DNA of 64,000 bases from NCBI GenBank assembly GCA_003482455.1, contig DMYW01000020.1, positions 64,913-128,912 on the forward strand, read 5' to 3'. The position numbers were made by a program, and so were the translations under genes. This document shows positions 8,669 through 17,331 of the stretch, piece by piece. Each line of letters starts with the position of its first letter. Position 1 is the first letter of the stretch. The notes beneath the pieces are model-generated. The model was not told the origin of the DNA and searched no databases. It was given only the letters and a program-made list of their open reading frames with translations. The DNA is from Rheinheimera sp. Its GTDB lineage: Bacteria > Pseudomonadota > Gammaproteobacteria > Enterobacterales > Alteromonadaceae.

Positions 8669-9550
8669 ATGATCGACATCAAATTACTCCGAACGCTACA
8701 TGCAGTTGCTTCGACCGGTTCACTGCAAGCTGCAGCCGCGCGTTTGTACGTGACACAAAGTGCCTTGTCACACCAATTGCGTGATGTCGAACAGCGGCTA
8801 GGTGCGCCGTTGTTTGTCCGCAAATCGCAGCCGTTACAGTTCGGTTGGCAGGGCCAACTGCTGCTGGATTTGGCCCACAGGCTGCTGCCAGAGATTAGCG
8901 CTGTCGAGCAGCAACTGCTATCGCATCAGCCAACGCTCGACCAACTGCGATTAACCGTGGAGTGCCATGCATGTTTTCATTGGTTATTGCCGGCGTTGAA
9001 GGCTTTTCGGCAGCAACATCCAGACGTTGATCTGCAACTAGTTACCGATATTGACCATCATGCGGTTGAAGCCATGGTGCAAGGAGAGCTCGAATTGGTG
9101 CTCACCACAGATCAGCGATTAGAGTCTCAAGTCCGTTATCAACCCGTGTTTGAATTGGAACTGCTTGCCTATATGGCGCCTGAGCATCCGCTCGCGCAAA
9201 AAGACTATGTCGAACCAAGTGATTTAGTCCGTGAAGTGCTGTTGACCTATCCAATAGAACCCGAACGACAAGATTTGTTTCGGTTTTTTTTAGAGAAAAA
9301 CCAGTTTGAAGGGCGGCAGCGCCACGTCGCACAAGCCAGCCAAATGCTGCAATTAGTTGCGGCAGGCGAGGGCATCGCTGTGTTACCAACTTGGTTGCAA
9401 GAGCCATTTGTGTCACAAGGATTGATCGTAACCAAGCCGTTAGGGCTTTGTGGATTGAAGCGGACTATGTACCTTGCTATACCACGACATCTACAACATG
9501 CCGTGCTTGCTAAATTCTACGCACTACTGCGGCAGTTGGCGCCTCGTTAG
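8669..9550 (+). CDS. metR: LysR-type regulator MetR
   Basis: Homocysteine-responsive activator of methionine synthesis genes (metE, metH, glyA in E. coli). Its 293 residues begin MIDIKLLRTLHAV with a winged helix-turn-helix (AAARLYVTQSALSHQLRDVEQRLG) and the LFVRKSQPL motif characteristic of MetR; the effector domain has TVECHACFHWLLPAL and GIAVLPTW, also MetR-like. ATG 8669 is chosen over an in-frame TTG at 8654 because it gives the canonical MetR N-terminus. metE, the usual divergent partner, is absent, so it acts on targets elsewhere. MET boxes upstream support the identity. Confidence 0.93.
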   Translation: MIDIKLLRTLHAVASTGSLQAAAARLYVTQSALSHQLRDVEQRLGAPLFVRKSQPLQFGWQGQLLLDLAHRLLPEISAVEQQLLSHQPTLDQLRLTVECHACFHWLLPALKAFRQQHPDVDLQLVTDIDHHAVEAMVQGELELVLTTDQRLESQVRYQPVFELELLAYMAPEHPLAQKDYVEPSDLVREVLLTYPIEPERQDLFRFFLEKNQFEGRQRHVAQASQMLQLVAAGEGIAVLPTWLQEPFVSQGLIVTKPLGLCGLKRTMYLAIPRHLQHAVLAKFYALLRQLAPR

Positions 9551-9652
9551 CCCGTTCCTGTCCTGTTGTTGGCAGGGGGCACTGCGTTCGTTGGCGAGCA
9601 GCGAGCGCAGAATCTCACGGCGATGGCCAAACAGATTAACGGCATCAGGCAT

Positions 9653-9675
9653 AAAAAAGCCTGCTCTAGCAGGCT
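9653..9675 (-). terminator. Terminator of queC
   Basis: Read leftward, AGCCTGCT/AGCAGGCT forms a perfect 8-base stem and is followed by six T. It lies 22 bases past the queC stop and has no T run in the metR direction. Confidence 0.9.
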
Positions 9676-9696
9676 GTTGCTGTCCGCGGCGCCATC

Positions 9697-10359
9697 TTAC
9701 TGACTTTCGTAGTCCAACGGATCTGTAGCTTGGTTTAAGGTAAACGCTTCGAGGCGTTCCTGACACGAGCCGCATTTGCCGCAGGCTTTGGCGCGGCCGT
9801 TGTAGCAGGTCCACGTTTTGCTGTAATCCAAGCCCATCGCTAAACCATCCCGCAGGATCTCGATTTTGCTTTCGTGAAGATAGGGGCTGATGATGTCAAT
9901 GGGCTCATAGTTGGCGATTTGACAGACGTCGTGCATCTTTTTGACAAACTCTGGACGGCAATCAGGATAGATAAAATGGTCGCCAGAATGAGCGCCGTAG
10001 TACACAGCTTGCGCATTTAGCGAGACCGCATAACCAACGGCGAGCGATAACAAAATCATGTTGCGATTCGGCACTACAGTTGACTTCATGTTATCCGCTG
10101 CATAGTGGCCTTCTGGAACTTCGATATTATCGGTTAATGACGAGCCCGCCAAAATTTGGTTAATAGCTGAAATATCGACAATTTTATGATTGATACCGAG
10201 TTCTTGGCAAACCTGACGGGCACATTCCAGTTCGCGGACATGACGCTGACCATAGTTAAACGATAGCGCATACACTTCGTGGCCGGCTTGGATGGCCTTG
10301 TGCAAAACCGTGTATGAATCCATACCGCCGGAATAAATAACAACAACTTTTTGCGGCAT
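9697..10359 (-). CDS. queC: 7-cyano-7-deazaguanine synthase
   Basis: QueC converts 7-carboxy-7-deazaguanine to preQ0 with ATP and ammonia, a step toward queuosine in tRNA. The 220-residue protein opens with the PP-loop VVIYSGGMDSYTVL, has the FNYGQRH segment, and ends with the zinc-binding cysteines in CYNGRAKACGKCGSCQER. The start ATG 10359 has GGAG eight bases upstream. It is divergent from queE, which makes its substrate, with an 88-base shared control region; queD is not in the window. Confidence 0.97.
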   Translation of the reverse strand: MPQKVVVIYSGGMDSYTVLHKAIQAGHEVYALSFNYGQRHVRELECARQVCQELGINHKIVDISAINQILAGSSLTDNIEVPEGHYAADNMKSTVVPNRNMILLSLAVGYAVSLNAQAVYYGAHSGDHFIYPDCRPEFVKKMHDVCQIANYEPIDIISPYLHESKIEILRDGLAMGLDYSKTWTCYNGRAKACGKCGSCQERLEAFTLNQATDPLDYESQ

Positions 10360-10380
10360 TCGTGCAGCTCCCGTTATAAT
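10351..10380 (+). promoter_or_regulatory. Candidate queE promoter
   Basis: A perfect TATAAT (10375-10380) stands 18 bases after TTGCGG, about 67 bases before queE. The -35 part overlaps the first codons of divergent queC. No preQ1 riboswitch fold was found between the two genes. Confidence 0.5.
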
Positions 10381-10447
10381 GGTCGGCTAATTTTTGGGGC
10401 GCGCATTGTACTTTAATTTGCGCCGAAGCTAAAGGACAACAAATCTG

Positions 10448-11113
10448 ATGTATCCGGTAAATGAAATTTTTGAAACGATCCAAGGCGAAGGCAGCTATAC
10501 AGGCACGCCGGCGATCTTTATCCGGTTGCAAGGCTGCCCAGTAGGTTGTTCTTGGTGTGACACCAAACACACGTGGGATGTGGAGCCCGCAAATTTAATC
10601 CTGCTCACCCAGACAAGCCGGAAAACGCAAGATAGCGACAGTTATGGCAATGCGACTGCGCAGGAGTTGTTTGCACTCATTCAAGCCGAAGGTTATCGCG
10701 CACGTCATGTCGTGCTGACCGGTGGTGAGCCATGCATGTACGATTTGAACCCTTTGTGTGATTTGCTTCATGCAAACGGCTTTAGTACCCAGATTGAAAC
10801 GAGTGGCACCTTTGAGATTAAAGCCCCTGCGACGACATGGGTGACTGTATCGCCGAAAGTGAACATGAAAGGTGGTTTTGACGTGCTGACCTCGGCATTG
10901 GAGCGAGCCAATGAGATTAAGCACCCGGTGGCGATGGAAAAACACATCGACGATTTAAAGAATTTGTTAGCGCGCATCGATACTAGCGGCAAGCTAGTGT
11001 ATCTGCAGCCGATTAGCCAAAAAGCCAAAGCGACTCGTCTAGCGATCGAAATGTGCAAAACCTACAACTGGCGCCTCAGCGTGCAAGTGCATAAATATTT
11101 AGGCATCAATTAA
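10448..11113 (+). CDS. queE: 7-carboxy-7-deazaguanine synthase
   Basis: Radical SAM enzyme that rearranges 6-carboxytetrahydropterin to 7-carboxy-7-deazaguanine for queuosine synthesis. The 221-residue sequence has the cluster motif CPVGCSWC (about residue 31) followed by DTKHTWD, then VVLTGGEPC and a C-terminus ending HKYLGIN. It closely follows the E. coli type, including the segment between the cluster motif and TGGEP (SRKTQDSDSYGNATAQ) that is lengthened in enterobacterial QueE and has been linked there to a second role in blocking division under stress. Start ATG 10448 has AAGGA upstream. Its stop overlaps the stop of the convergent gene by three bases. Confidence 0.97.
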   Translation: MYPVNEIFETIQGEGSYTGTPAIFIRLQGCPVGCSWCDTKHTWDVEPANLILLTQTSRKTQDSDSYGNATAQELFALIQAEGYRARHVVLTGGEPCMYDLNPLCDLLHANGFSTQIETSGTFEIKAPATTWVTVSPKVNMKGGFDVLTSALERANEIKHPVAMEKHIDDLKNLLARIDTSGKLVYLQPISQKAKATRLAIEMCKTYNWRLSVQVHKYLGIN

Positions 11114-11706
11114 GTCGTTGTGTCAGCTTCGTCTGCCAACCACTGTGCTAAGACGGCAAGTGCGGGTTCGGCAGAAGTTGCGTTGTGAAGTTGCTGCTTT
11201 AACGGAGCTGGGATCGTCAATATCTCTAACCAACGTTTGGCGAGCGCTGCAGCGTCTGTAATAGACCCTTGGTCATGATACAGACTCGCCAGTTCCGGAT
11301 TGTCTTGATAGACGTGTTCCAGAGCTTGTTTTATCGCTGTGTAGTTTTCGTCTAGAGGTAGCATCGGCCAATCATCAAGCAGCTCGACATTTGCTATATG
11401 CAGCTGGTCTGGTTCTTGCCAGCGTTCGATGATTTTCACACGTGACTTACCTTCAATTGTGATCCCCAGCAGTCCGTCTTCTAACTGAGTAAAATCGATA
11501 ATGTGGACCAAGGTTGCAATCGTGCAGATCCGATCAGGGTGCTGCGCCGCAACATATGGATTAAGCAATGCGCTGGCAAAAGGACGCTTATCAGCTGCCG
11601 CTTCTCGGACCAGCCGTTGATATCGGGGTTCGAAAATTCGCAGACGCATTCTGCCGCCGGGCAGAATCATTTGACTCAGTGGGAATAATGCGAGTTGCAG
11701 TGTCAT
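11110..11706 (-). CDS. Lon-protease N-terminal (substrate-binding) domain protein
   Basis: A 198-residue stand-alone LON substrate-binding (PUA-like) domain without ATPase or protease parts. Typical signatures are LFPLSQMILPGGRMRLRIFEPRYQRLV near the start, the GLLGITIEGKSRVKII strand pair, and a helical C-terminal bundle. Such proteins are widespread and of unknown function; they may recruit unfolded or specific substrates. ATG 11706 with AGAGG nine bases upstream is the right start; the open frame extends 20 codons further upstream without a good site. It converges with queE and the two stop codons overlap. Confidence 0.85.
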   Translation of the reverse strand: MTLQLALFPLSQMILPGGRMRLRIFEPRYQRLVREAAADKRPFASALLNPYVAAQHPDRICTIATLVHIIDFTQLEDGLLGITIEGKSRVKIIERWQEPDQLHIANVELLDDWPMLPLDENYTAIKQALEHVYQDNPELASLYHDQGSITDAAALAKRWLEILTIPAPLKQQLHNATSAEPALAVLAQWLADEADTTT

Positions 11707-11861
11707 GTGTTTACCTCTGTACATGCTTCGATACGCAGTAACTATTTCGCTGGATCGACAAATCACAAAGATTTTTGCGAAGACGGCCGATACTCTGACG
11801 TCCGTATTAATTTTTTGCTAATGTATTGAGCATTCGCACAGCAGGAAAACGTTGTAGATTT

Positions 11862-12620
11862 ATGAAATATCTGATTTTTTTGCTACTAGGCTTTTCAAGC
11901 ATTGGCCACGCCTTACCACAACTAGAAAACCTGCCACTGCTGGGGCAACCCATTCGTGCCGTGATTAGTGAAACCAATCCACCACCATTTGCCATGTTTG
12001 ATAGTCAGGGGCAATTAACGGACGGTATAGGCAAAGCCATCGTCGATACCCTTGCCAAAGATCTACGGGGTGTGGCTGAATACCAAAATGTGCCACGTGG
12101 TCGTGTGCTGGAGTGGCTACGCAGTGGTCAGGCGGACTTAGCATGTTTTTTAAACCCAGATTGGGTTGATGACCCAAAAGCGGTCGATTGGAGCGTGCCC
12201 TTGCTGACTAGTCAACAAGTGATTGTGCGACGTCGTGACAGTGCTTCAATAACGCAACTCAATGATTTAATGGGGAAACGTGTTGGAACTACTCGCGGAT
12301 TCTTCTATCCAGAGTTTCAGACGGCGTTTTTGCAAAAACAAATTATTCGGGACGATGCGATTAGTTTAACCAGCAATTTACAACGACTAGCCCAAGGGCG
12401 GCTGGACGCAGTCCTGTCGGTGGATCTGTCGCTGAATTTTACATTGCGCCACAATCCGCAATGGGCAGGGTTGTTTAGTGCCGATTTGTTATGGAGCGAA
12501 GCGCCACAACTGATGTGTGCAGTCAGCCAGTCCTCGCCAAAAAGGGTACAGCTATTGCGGCAGTTGTCGCGATTGCAAGCGGAAGGGCGCCTTGACCAGT
12601 TGATTGCGCCGTACAGATAA
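11862..12620 (+). CDS. Periplasmic amino-acid-type solute-binding protein, orphan
   Basis: A 252-residue family-3 extracellular solute-binding protein. It has a Sec signal peptide (MKYLIFLLLGFSSIGHA, cleavage likely after residue 17), then the two-lobed fold marked by PPPFAMFDSQGQLTDGIGKAI, GKRVGTTRGFFY and a lobe-2 segment QRLAQGRLDAVLSV. There is no ABC permease or ATPase gene nearby. Such orphans are common in Alteromonadales and may feed sensors or remote transporters. ATG 11862 is chosen because it places the signal peptide at the N-terminus; the frame continues upstream to a TTG. The ligand is unknown. Confidence 0.8.
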   Translation: MKYLIFLLLGFSSIGHALPQLENLPLLGQPIRAVISETNPPPFAMFDSQGQLTDGIGKAIVDTLAKDLRGVAEYQNVPRGRVLEWLRSGQADLACFLNPDWVDDPKAVDWSVPLLTSQQVIVRRRDSASITQLNDLMGKRVGTTRGFFYPEFQTAFLQKQIIRDDAISLTSNLQRLAQGRLDAVLSVDLSLNFTLRHNPQWAGLFSADLLWSEAPQLMCAVSQSSPKRVQLLRQLSRLQAEGRLDQLIAPYR

Positions 12621-12660
12621 CAAGGAATGGTGTCGAACGCGTGCGCAACACCACCTTATG

Positions 12661-13092
12661 TCAGTCTTGACGGACCGGATCGTCTTTTAGTTTCGGGATT
12701 TTTAAGCCAAGCTCACGGCCACGATGTCTTGCATAATATGTACAGCCATAAAACATCAAACTAGCGCCAATCAATTCGACTGCCGCGATAGCTTTCATCA
12801 TGGGACTACCCACCCAAAGATTCGTCAGTGCATGCAGAAAATAGATCATCACAATAAAATTTGCCCATGCCAAGGTATAGGCCTTACCTCGCAGCATGCC
12901 CAGTGCTGGCAGCCATAATGGTGTCCACATCATAACCAACAACAAACGTTGGCTACCCATTTGGGGCGGTTCTAAATACAAAATCCAGGTCGGGATCAAT
13001 ACTAATAACAACAGATAGCCACATTGTGCGATCCGTAATAAACGGCGTGTTTGCGGTGCCAACGGGAACTCATCTTCAAACAAAATCTTCAT
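12661..13092 (-). CDS. DUF2069 inner-membrane protein
   Basis: A 143-residue protein with four predicted membrane helices (about residues 22-42, 50-68, 76-94 and 100-120) and a short basic cytoplasmic tail. Length, helix pattern and context agree with the DUF2069 family, whose function is unknown. It is the last gene of the leftward run unknown-bepA-arsC-wrbA-DUF2069, overlapping the preceding gene by four bases (ATGA), so translation is likely coupled. Confidence 0.8.
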   Translation of the reverse strand: MKILFEDEFPLAPQTRRLLRIAQCGYLLLLVLIPTWILYLEPPQMGSQRLLLVMMWTPLWLPALGMLRGKAYTLAWANFIVMIYFLHALTNLWVGSPMMKAIAAVELIGASLMFYGCTYYARHRGRELGLKIPKLKDDPVRQD

Positions 13093-13652
13093 GCAAAGGT
13101 CCTAATTAAACGAGCAAGCCGAGCGCCTAATGCTCGGCATAAGGTAATTTCGTCATTGCTTAACGCGGCATGACCATGTTGCAGCGCGACATGGCTGGCA
13201 CCGTATGGCGTGCCGCCACTCTGCGTTTGATGTAATGCTGGTTCGTCGTATGGTTGGCCAACGATCAGCATGCCGTGATGTAGCAGCGGGACTATAGCCC
13301 CAAGTAAGCATGCTTCCTGACCACCATGCATTGTTGATGATGAGGTAAAAACCGCTGCGGGTTTGTCAATCAGCTGCCCTTTGAGCCAAATACTGCTGCT
13401 TTGCTCCCAAAATGCTTTCATGGCCGCAGTCATTTGACCAAATCGCACGGGGGAACCCAAAGCTAAACCGCTGCATTGCGCCAGTTCGTCCAGAGTCACC
13501 AGCGGATGCACGGTGTTTTGTCCAGCGTCAGCGACACAACGTAGCTTTGCTTCTACTCCGGCAGCTTCACAACCATTGGCAATTTCAATGGCTAAATTGG
13601 CGACTGAACCATGCCGACTATGATAGAGCACCAGTAAATAGGGCGCTGTCAT
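13089..13652 (-). CDS. WrbA-type NAD(P)H:quinone oxidoreductase
   Basis: A 187-residue flavodoxin-fold protein, expected to reduce quinones by two electrons with FMN and NAD(P)H. The FMN phosphate loop is YHSRHGSVANLA at the N-terminus; further flavin contacts are GSPVRFGQM and TSSSTMHGGQEA, both typical of WrbA-like enzymes. It is somewhat shorter than E. coli WrbA (198), so I give no symbol. It overlaps arsC and DUF2069 by four bases on either side, so it is part of a coupled operon. Confidence 0.88.
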   Translation of the reverse strand: MTAPYLLVLYHSRHGSVANLAIEIANGCEAAGVEAKLRCVADAGQNTVHPLVTLDELAQCSGLALGSPVRFGQMTAAMKAFWEQSSSIWLKGQLIDKPAAVFTSSSTMHGGQEACLLGAIVPLLHHGMLIVGQPYDEPALHQTQSGGTPYGASHVALQHGHAALSNDEITLCRALGARLARLIRTFA

Positions 13653-13993
13653 AGCAGTTCTAGCAACCTTTCTGAAGGGCGTCCTATTACCGCCTGCTGC
13701 CCATTACTTAAAATAGGCCGCTCGATTAATTTGGGCTCTTGCAGCATAGCACTAATGAGTTCTATGTCACTGAGTTCTGGGTTGGCTAAGTTCATGCTCT
13801 GATAGGCGTCTTCTTTTGTTCTAAGCAATTGCCGAGCTGTGATGCCCAGTTGTTGCAACAATTGTGTTAGCTCTGCAGCAGTCAGTGGTTCAGTGAGGTA
13901 ATTACGAATTTGAAATGGTTTGCCGCTTTGCTCGACGAGCGTTAAGCCTTCACGGCTTTTTGAGCAGCGATTATTGTGAAAATAAGTCAGCAT
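13649..13993 (-). CDS. arsC: ArsC-family (YfgD-like) reductase
   Basis: A 114-residue glutaredoxin-type arsenate reductase family protein. The catalytic cysteine lies in HNNRCSKSREGL (C10), and the later arginines and the IKRPIL-like motif (LIERPILSNGQQAVIGRP) complete the family signature. In E. coli the same gene (yfgD) lies beside bepA/yfgC, as here, and no other ars genes are present, so arsenate reduction may not be its main role. It starts one base after the bepA stop. Confidence 0.9.
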   Translation of the reverse strand: MLTYFHNNRCSKSREGLTLVEQSGKPFQIRNYLTEPLTAAELTQLLQQLGITARQLLRTKEDAYQSMNLANPELSDIELISAMLQEPKLIERPILSNGQQAVIGRPSERLLELL

Positions 13994-13994
13994 A

Positions 13995-15434
13995 TTAATT
14001 CAACATTTTGATGCGGGATAATTCCGCTTGCAGTTGTTTCTTTTTCGCTTCTAAGCGGCGGTTTTCCAGTTTGTCTTGCTCCGCCACAAAATTCAGCGCT
14101 TCGTTTAATTCGTCAATGGCTTTAGGATAAATGGCCAGCTGATAGTACAAATCGGCTCGAGCTTCATGGTAACGAGCCATATCATTCAAAGACTTATACA
14201 CATCCACCAACATTTCATAAGCCAAATAGGTGTCAGGTTTGGCGTACAACAAGTTTTTCAATAGGTGCAATGCTAAACGGTCTGATTTTAACTGCTTGGC
14301 GACGTTTGCATAGTTTAACGTGATGACTAGATTGTTCGGACGCAACAAAAATTCTTGTTCAAGTAGCTGTAGAGCTTTTTCGCCGCGACCTGTTGCCAAT
14401 AACACATCAGTGTAAGCATCTAGATAAAATAGGTTTTTCGGGTCTTGCTCACGTAAGCGAGTCAGAATCTTATCGGCATCGCTGGCGTGCCCCGTATCAA
14501 GCAGGCTTAATGCTAAGCCATACTGGTTGGCTTTGGTATTACCGCCTGGCAAGCTTAAAGCCTTTTGAAAATGGTTAAAGGCGTCTTTGGGTTCCAGTTG
14601 AAAGCGAGCCATCACGCGTGCTTTTGCTAACGAAAAATCTGAACTATCAGGGACAAAGCGTTTTGGATATTGCTGCGCGCGAACACGTGAGTCGCTAATC
14701 CGCGCTTGAGAAAGCGGGTGGGTATACAAAAACGCTAATTGCGTGTTCACAAATCGTGTGCGCTCGGCTAACTTGCCAAAAAAGTCAGGCATGGCATACG
14801 GGTCATAGCCAGCACTGGCCAGCAATTGAATGCCGATACGGTCTGCTTCTTGTTCATTGCTACGGGTGAAACTAATCGCAGTTTGTTGGGCAATGCCTTG
14901 CGACGCCATAATGCCAGCCATGCCCGCTTCTGGGTTAATGATCCCCAACAACACAGAACCTAGCACTGTCGCTAGGGTCAAAGGACCATTTGCCGATTGG
15001 GCTTCGACCGAGCGAGCGATGTGCCGCTGCGTGACGTGGACAATCTCATGCGATAACACAGATGCGAATTCGCTTTCGCTGTCGGCCACAGCGAGCGTTC
15101 CTGTATTGGATACTACGTTTCCGCCCAGCATAGCAAAGGCATTAATTTCTGGATTATTGACCCAGTAGAACTTAAACGGAAAACGCACACCTTCTGCTTT
15201 TGAAACAATACCTTGGCCAAGGTTGTTTAAATAGTCTTCCAGCACAGGGTCATTGACCATCGGCAACTGACTGCGGGTTTGTTTCAGCATCAAGTCGCCG
15301 ATGATCTTTTCTTTATCAGAGGACAAACTTGCGAAGGCATTGGAGCCCAAATCGGGCAGGGAGTTGGCGGGGGCGCACCACGCCGCGCCAGATGTCAACA
15401 TCAACCCGGCCAGCACACTTAACGTTAACTTCAT
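13995..15434 (-). CDS. bepA: Periplasmic outer-membrane-quality protease BepA
   Basis: M48 metalloprotease and chaperone that helps assemble or degrade outer-membrane proteins such as LptD on the BAM machine. The 479-residue precursor has a signal peptide (first 20 residues, ending AAWCA), the zinc motif HEIVH (about residue 131), the downstream glutamate ligand in NEQEADRIG, and a C-terminal half made of TPR repeats (about 300-470), exactly the BepA architecture. ATG 15434 follows the preceding unknown gene without a gap, so they form one operon. bamC, part of the same machine, is in the window but not linked. Confidence 0.94.
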   Translation of the reverse strand: MKLTLSVLAGLMLTSGAAWCAPANSLPDLGSNAFASLSSDKEKIIGDLMLKQTRSQLPMVNDPVLEDYLNNLGQGIVSKAEGVRFPFKFYWVNNPEINAFAMLGGNVVSNTGTLAVADSESEFASVLSHEIVHVTQRHIARSVEAQSANGPLTLATVLGSVLLGIINPEAGMAGIMASQGIAQQTAISFTRSNEQEADRIGIQLLASAGYDPYAMPDFFGKLAERTRFVNTQLAFLYTHPLSQARISDSRVRAQQYPKRFVPDSSDFSLAKARVMARFQLEPKDAFNHFQKALSLPGGNTKANQYGLALSLLDTGHASDADKILTRLREQDPKNLFYLDAYTDVLLATGRGEKALQLLEQEFLLRPNNLVITLNYANVAKQLKSDRLALHLLKNLLYAKPDTYLAYEMLVDVYKSLNDMARYHEARADLYYQLAIYPKAIDELNEALNFVAEQDKLENRRLEAKKKQLQAELSRIKMLN

Positions 15435-16100
15435 CTATTTTTTAGGCTCTATCAGTCCAGCGCGGATCGCCGCGAGTTGCAGTTCATCTGCGTCAACGGC
15501 AGCAAGGCGTTTTTCCTGCGCTTCGAAAAATTGTCGAATCGATACTCCTTCGACCTTGGTCACTTCAACATGTTCCCGTAAATAGTTAACACATTGGTGA
15601 ACAATTTTATGGGCGTGCAAAATCAAGGCAAAATCAGCTTGGTCACCATGTTCAAAATAAAAGGCGATAAATTTATGTAACTGATTGATCCGCAGGATCA
15701 TCCGCATTTGCAGCGGGTCCCACACCACAAAGTCCATAAAGCTATTGTTCTTGATGTATTGGTCGATTTCTTTACCGCGGGCATAAGGCAGTGCATGCAG
15801 TTCAAAGCCGCGTTCAGTAAATACTTGATACAACGCGATTTTCGGTTTGTTGTCACAATGGATCACATTGTGGTCGTCCATATAGCCGCCAAGCCGATCT
15901 AGATTCCAGTTGCGGCGGTCGATAATTCGTTTAATCGCATTATCAAAACCGTGTGTCAAAATCCCTTCTGATTCACCAAGTGACTGCGCCACCATGTGAT
16001 AAAACGGCGGCAGCTCACCCCAGTTGATCTGCTTTTTGTACCAATTGATATCTTTCAGCGTCGGGTTTTCCGGCAACTTGTAACGATTCGATTGATTCAT
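15435..16100 (-). CDS. Conserved-looking protein of unknown function upstream of bepA
   Basis: A 221-residue soluble protein with no signal peptide or membrane segment; I do not recognise the family. It is rich in aromatic residues and histidine, with segments such as KQINWGELPPFYHMVAQSLGES, NWNLDRLGGYMDDHN and VVWDPLQMRMILR, and ends in a basic helix EPKK. It looks like a compact alpha/beta enzyme or regulator, but no catalytic motif can be named. Its stop abuts the bepA start codon, so the two are almost certainly co-transcribed and may be translationally coupled. Codon use looks like its neighbours. Confidence 0.75.
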   Translation of the reverse strand: MNQSNRYKLPENPTLKDINWYKKQINWGELPPFYHMVAQSLGESEGILTHGFDNAIKRIIDRRNWNLDRLGGYMDDHNVIHCDNKPKIALYQVFTERGFELHALPYARGKEIDQYIKNNSFMDFVVWDPLQMRMILRINQLHKFIAFYFEHGDQADFALILHAHKIVHQCVNYLREHVEVTKVEGVSIRQFFEAQEKRLAAVDADELQLAAIRAGLIEPKK

Positions 16101-16220
16101 GATGATGCTGACCTATATATGCAAAGCCTCAACTGCCGTAGTGTCAAATGCCGCAACCTTACAGCGTTGACCTATAGCATTGGCTTTGTTGGTAATTTTC
16201 CATGGTAGAACACAGCAAAG

Positions 16221-16236
16221 ATGACAGTCATGTCAT
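16221..16236 (+). promoter_or_regulatory. Inverted repeat upstream of perM
   Basis: ATGACA/TGTCAT is a perfect inverted repeat around GTCA, 34 bases before the perM start, in the divergent gap with the unknown gene. It is operator-like; no regulator can be named. Confidence 0.35.
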
Positions 16237-16269
16237 AAGGTTAATGTATCACAATCAAAAGGAACTGCT

Positions 16270-17331
16270 ATGTCTGAAGTGCATTGGAAATGGTTCGACC
16301 GCCGATTTTTTCCGCTGCTGTTAATCCTATTTGCCTTCGTCGTTTTGTACTCTTTGCATGTATGGCCTGATGTGATGGCACCTTTGTGGGCCGCACTGAT
16401 TATGGCGTACCTGTTGAATCCACTGGTGTATGCGGCTGAGCGATTGAAAGTACCGCGTCCTTGTAGCGTTGCTGTATTGGTTGGCAGTTTGTTGTGTGTT
16501 GGCAGCGCATTGGTGTTCGGCATAGCACCAGAGGTGTGGCGTCAAGCGCAAGCGTTTGTGGCGGCGATGCCCGACATGGTGGTGAAAGGTCAAGGTTATT
16601 TGGCAAGCTTGCCTGACTTGTTGCCGGGATTGGTGACGACTGAACAAATTGAACGTTTAGTACAAACCTTGGAACAACAGCTGTTGGACGTGTTTGACGA
16701 TGTATTGGCGGTATCGCTAGTGGGCGTCAAAGGAGTTTTTCAGTTTTTAGCCTATGCCATCATAGTCCCCATGATGGTGTTTTTCTTATTAAAAGACCAT
16801 CACTTGTTGCTTGCAGGAATACGACCTTGGTTTGCCAAAGATGCGGTATTTTGGGGCGAAGTCTGGCACGAGCTTGATCGACAATGGCTGGGCTACTTGC
16901 GTGGAAAAATCATAGAATGTGTGTTGATGTCGATTGCCTGTTACCTGCTTTTTCAATGGTTCCAATTGCCATATGCACTTTTACTAGCACTATTAGTTGG
17001 CCTGTCGGTGTTTGCGCCCTACATAGGTATCGCAGTGGTCAGCGTGCCAGTTGTCGTCACGGTGATCGCGCAGTTTGGCACCGAAGGTGTGGCGATGAAT
17101 CTGCTCATCGGCTACGTGGTATTGCAGCTGATTGACGCGTATGTATTAGTACCTTTGTTATTCGCCGCCTTGGTGAATGTCGGACCATTTTATATTTTGT
17201 TGTCGATCTTGATGTTTGGCAGTATCGCAGGATTCTGGGGGGTTTTGCTGGCGATCCCACTTGCTTCTTTGTGTGCCGTAGCACTGTCAATGCAACGGCG
17301 GATGCTGGATCAAGGTGACGTAGGCAGTTGA
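16270..17331 (+). CDS. perM: AI-2E-family permease (PerM-like)
   Basis: A 353-residue polytopic membrane protein of the AI-2 exporter/PerM superfamily. Two N-terminal helices (about 14-33 and 36-52) are followed by a third (65-85), a periplasmic or cytoplasmic alpha domain, and a group of helices from about 155 to 340 including the conserved PMMVFFLLKDH and FAPYIGIAVVSVPV segments. Members export varied small molecules or act in antiporter-like roles; the substrate here is unknown. In related genomes perM lies near bepA, bcp and gcvR, as here. The 3' end overlaps the convergent gene by 22 bases. Confidence 0.9.
   Translation: MSEVHWKWFDRRFFPLLLILFAFVVLYSLHVWPDVMAPLWAALIMAYLLNPLVYAAERLKVPRPCSVAVLVGSLLCVGSALVFGIAPEVWRQAQAFVAAMPDMVVKGQGYLASLPDLLPGLVTTEQIERLVQTLEQQLLDVFDDVLAVSLVGVKGVFQFLAYAIIVPMMVFFLLKDHHLLLAGIRPWFAKDAVFWGEVWHELDRQWLGYLRGKIIECVLMSIACYLLFQWFQLPYALLLALLVGLSVFAPYIGIAVVSVPVVVTVIAQFGTEGVAMNLLIGYVVLQLIDAYVLVPLLFAALVNVGPFYILLSILMFGSIAGFWGVLLAIPLASLCAVALSMQRRMLDQGDVGS

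Noticed and set aside
10360..10447. Possible preQ1 riboswitch in the queC/queE divergent gap
   Set aside because: No preQ1-I or -II hairpin and tail could be built; the gap is well explained by promoters.
12621..12660. Hairpin GGTGT/ACACC between the binding protein and DUF2069 as a terminator
   Set aside because: Loop of 14 bases and no T run on either strand.
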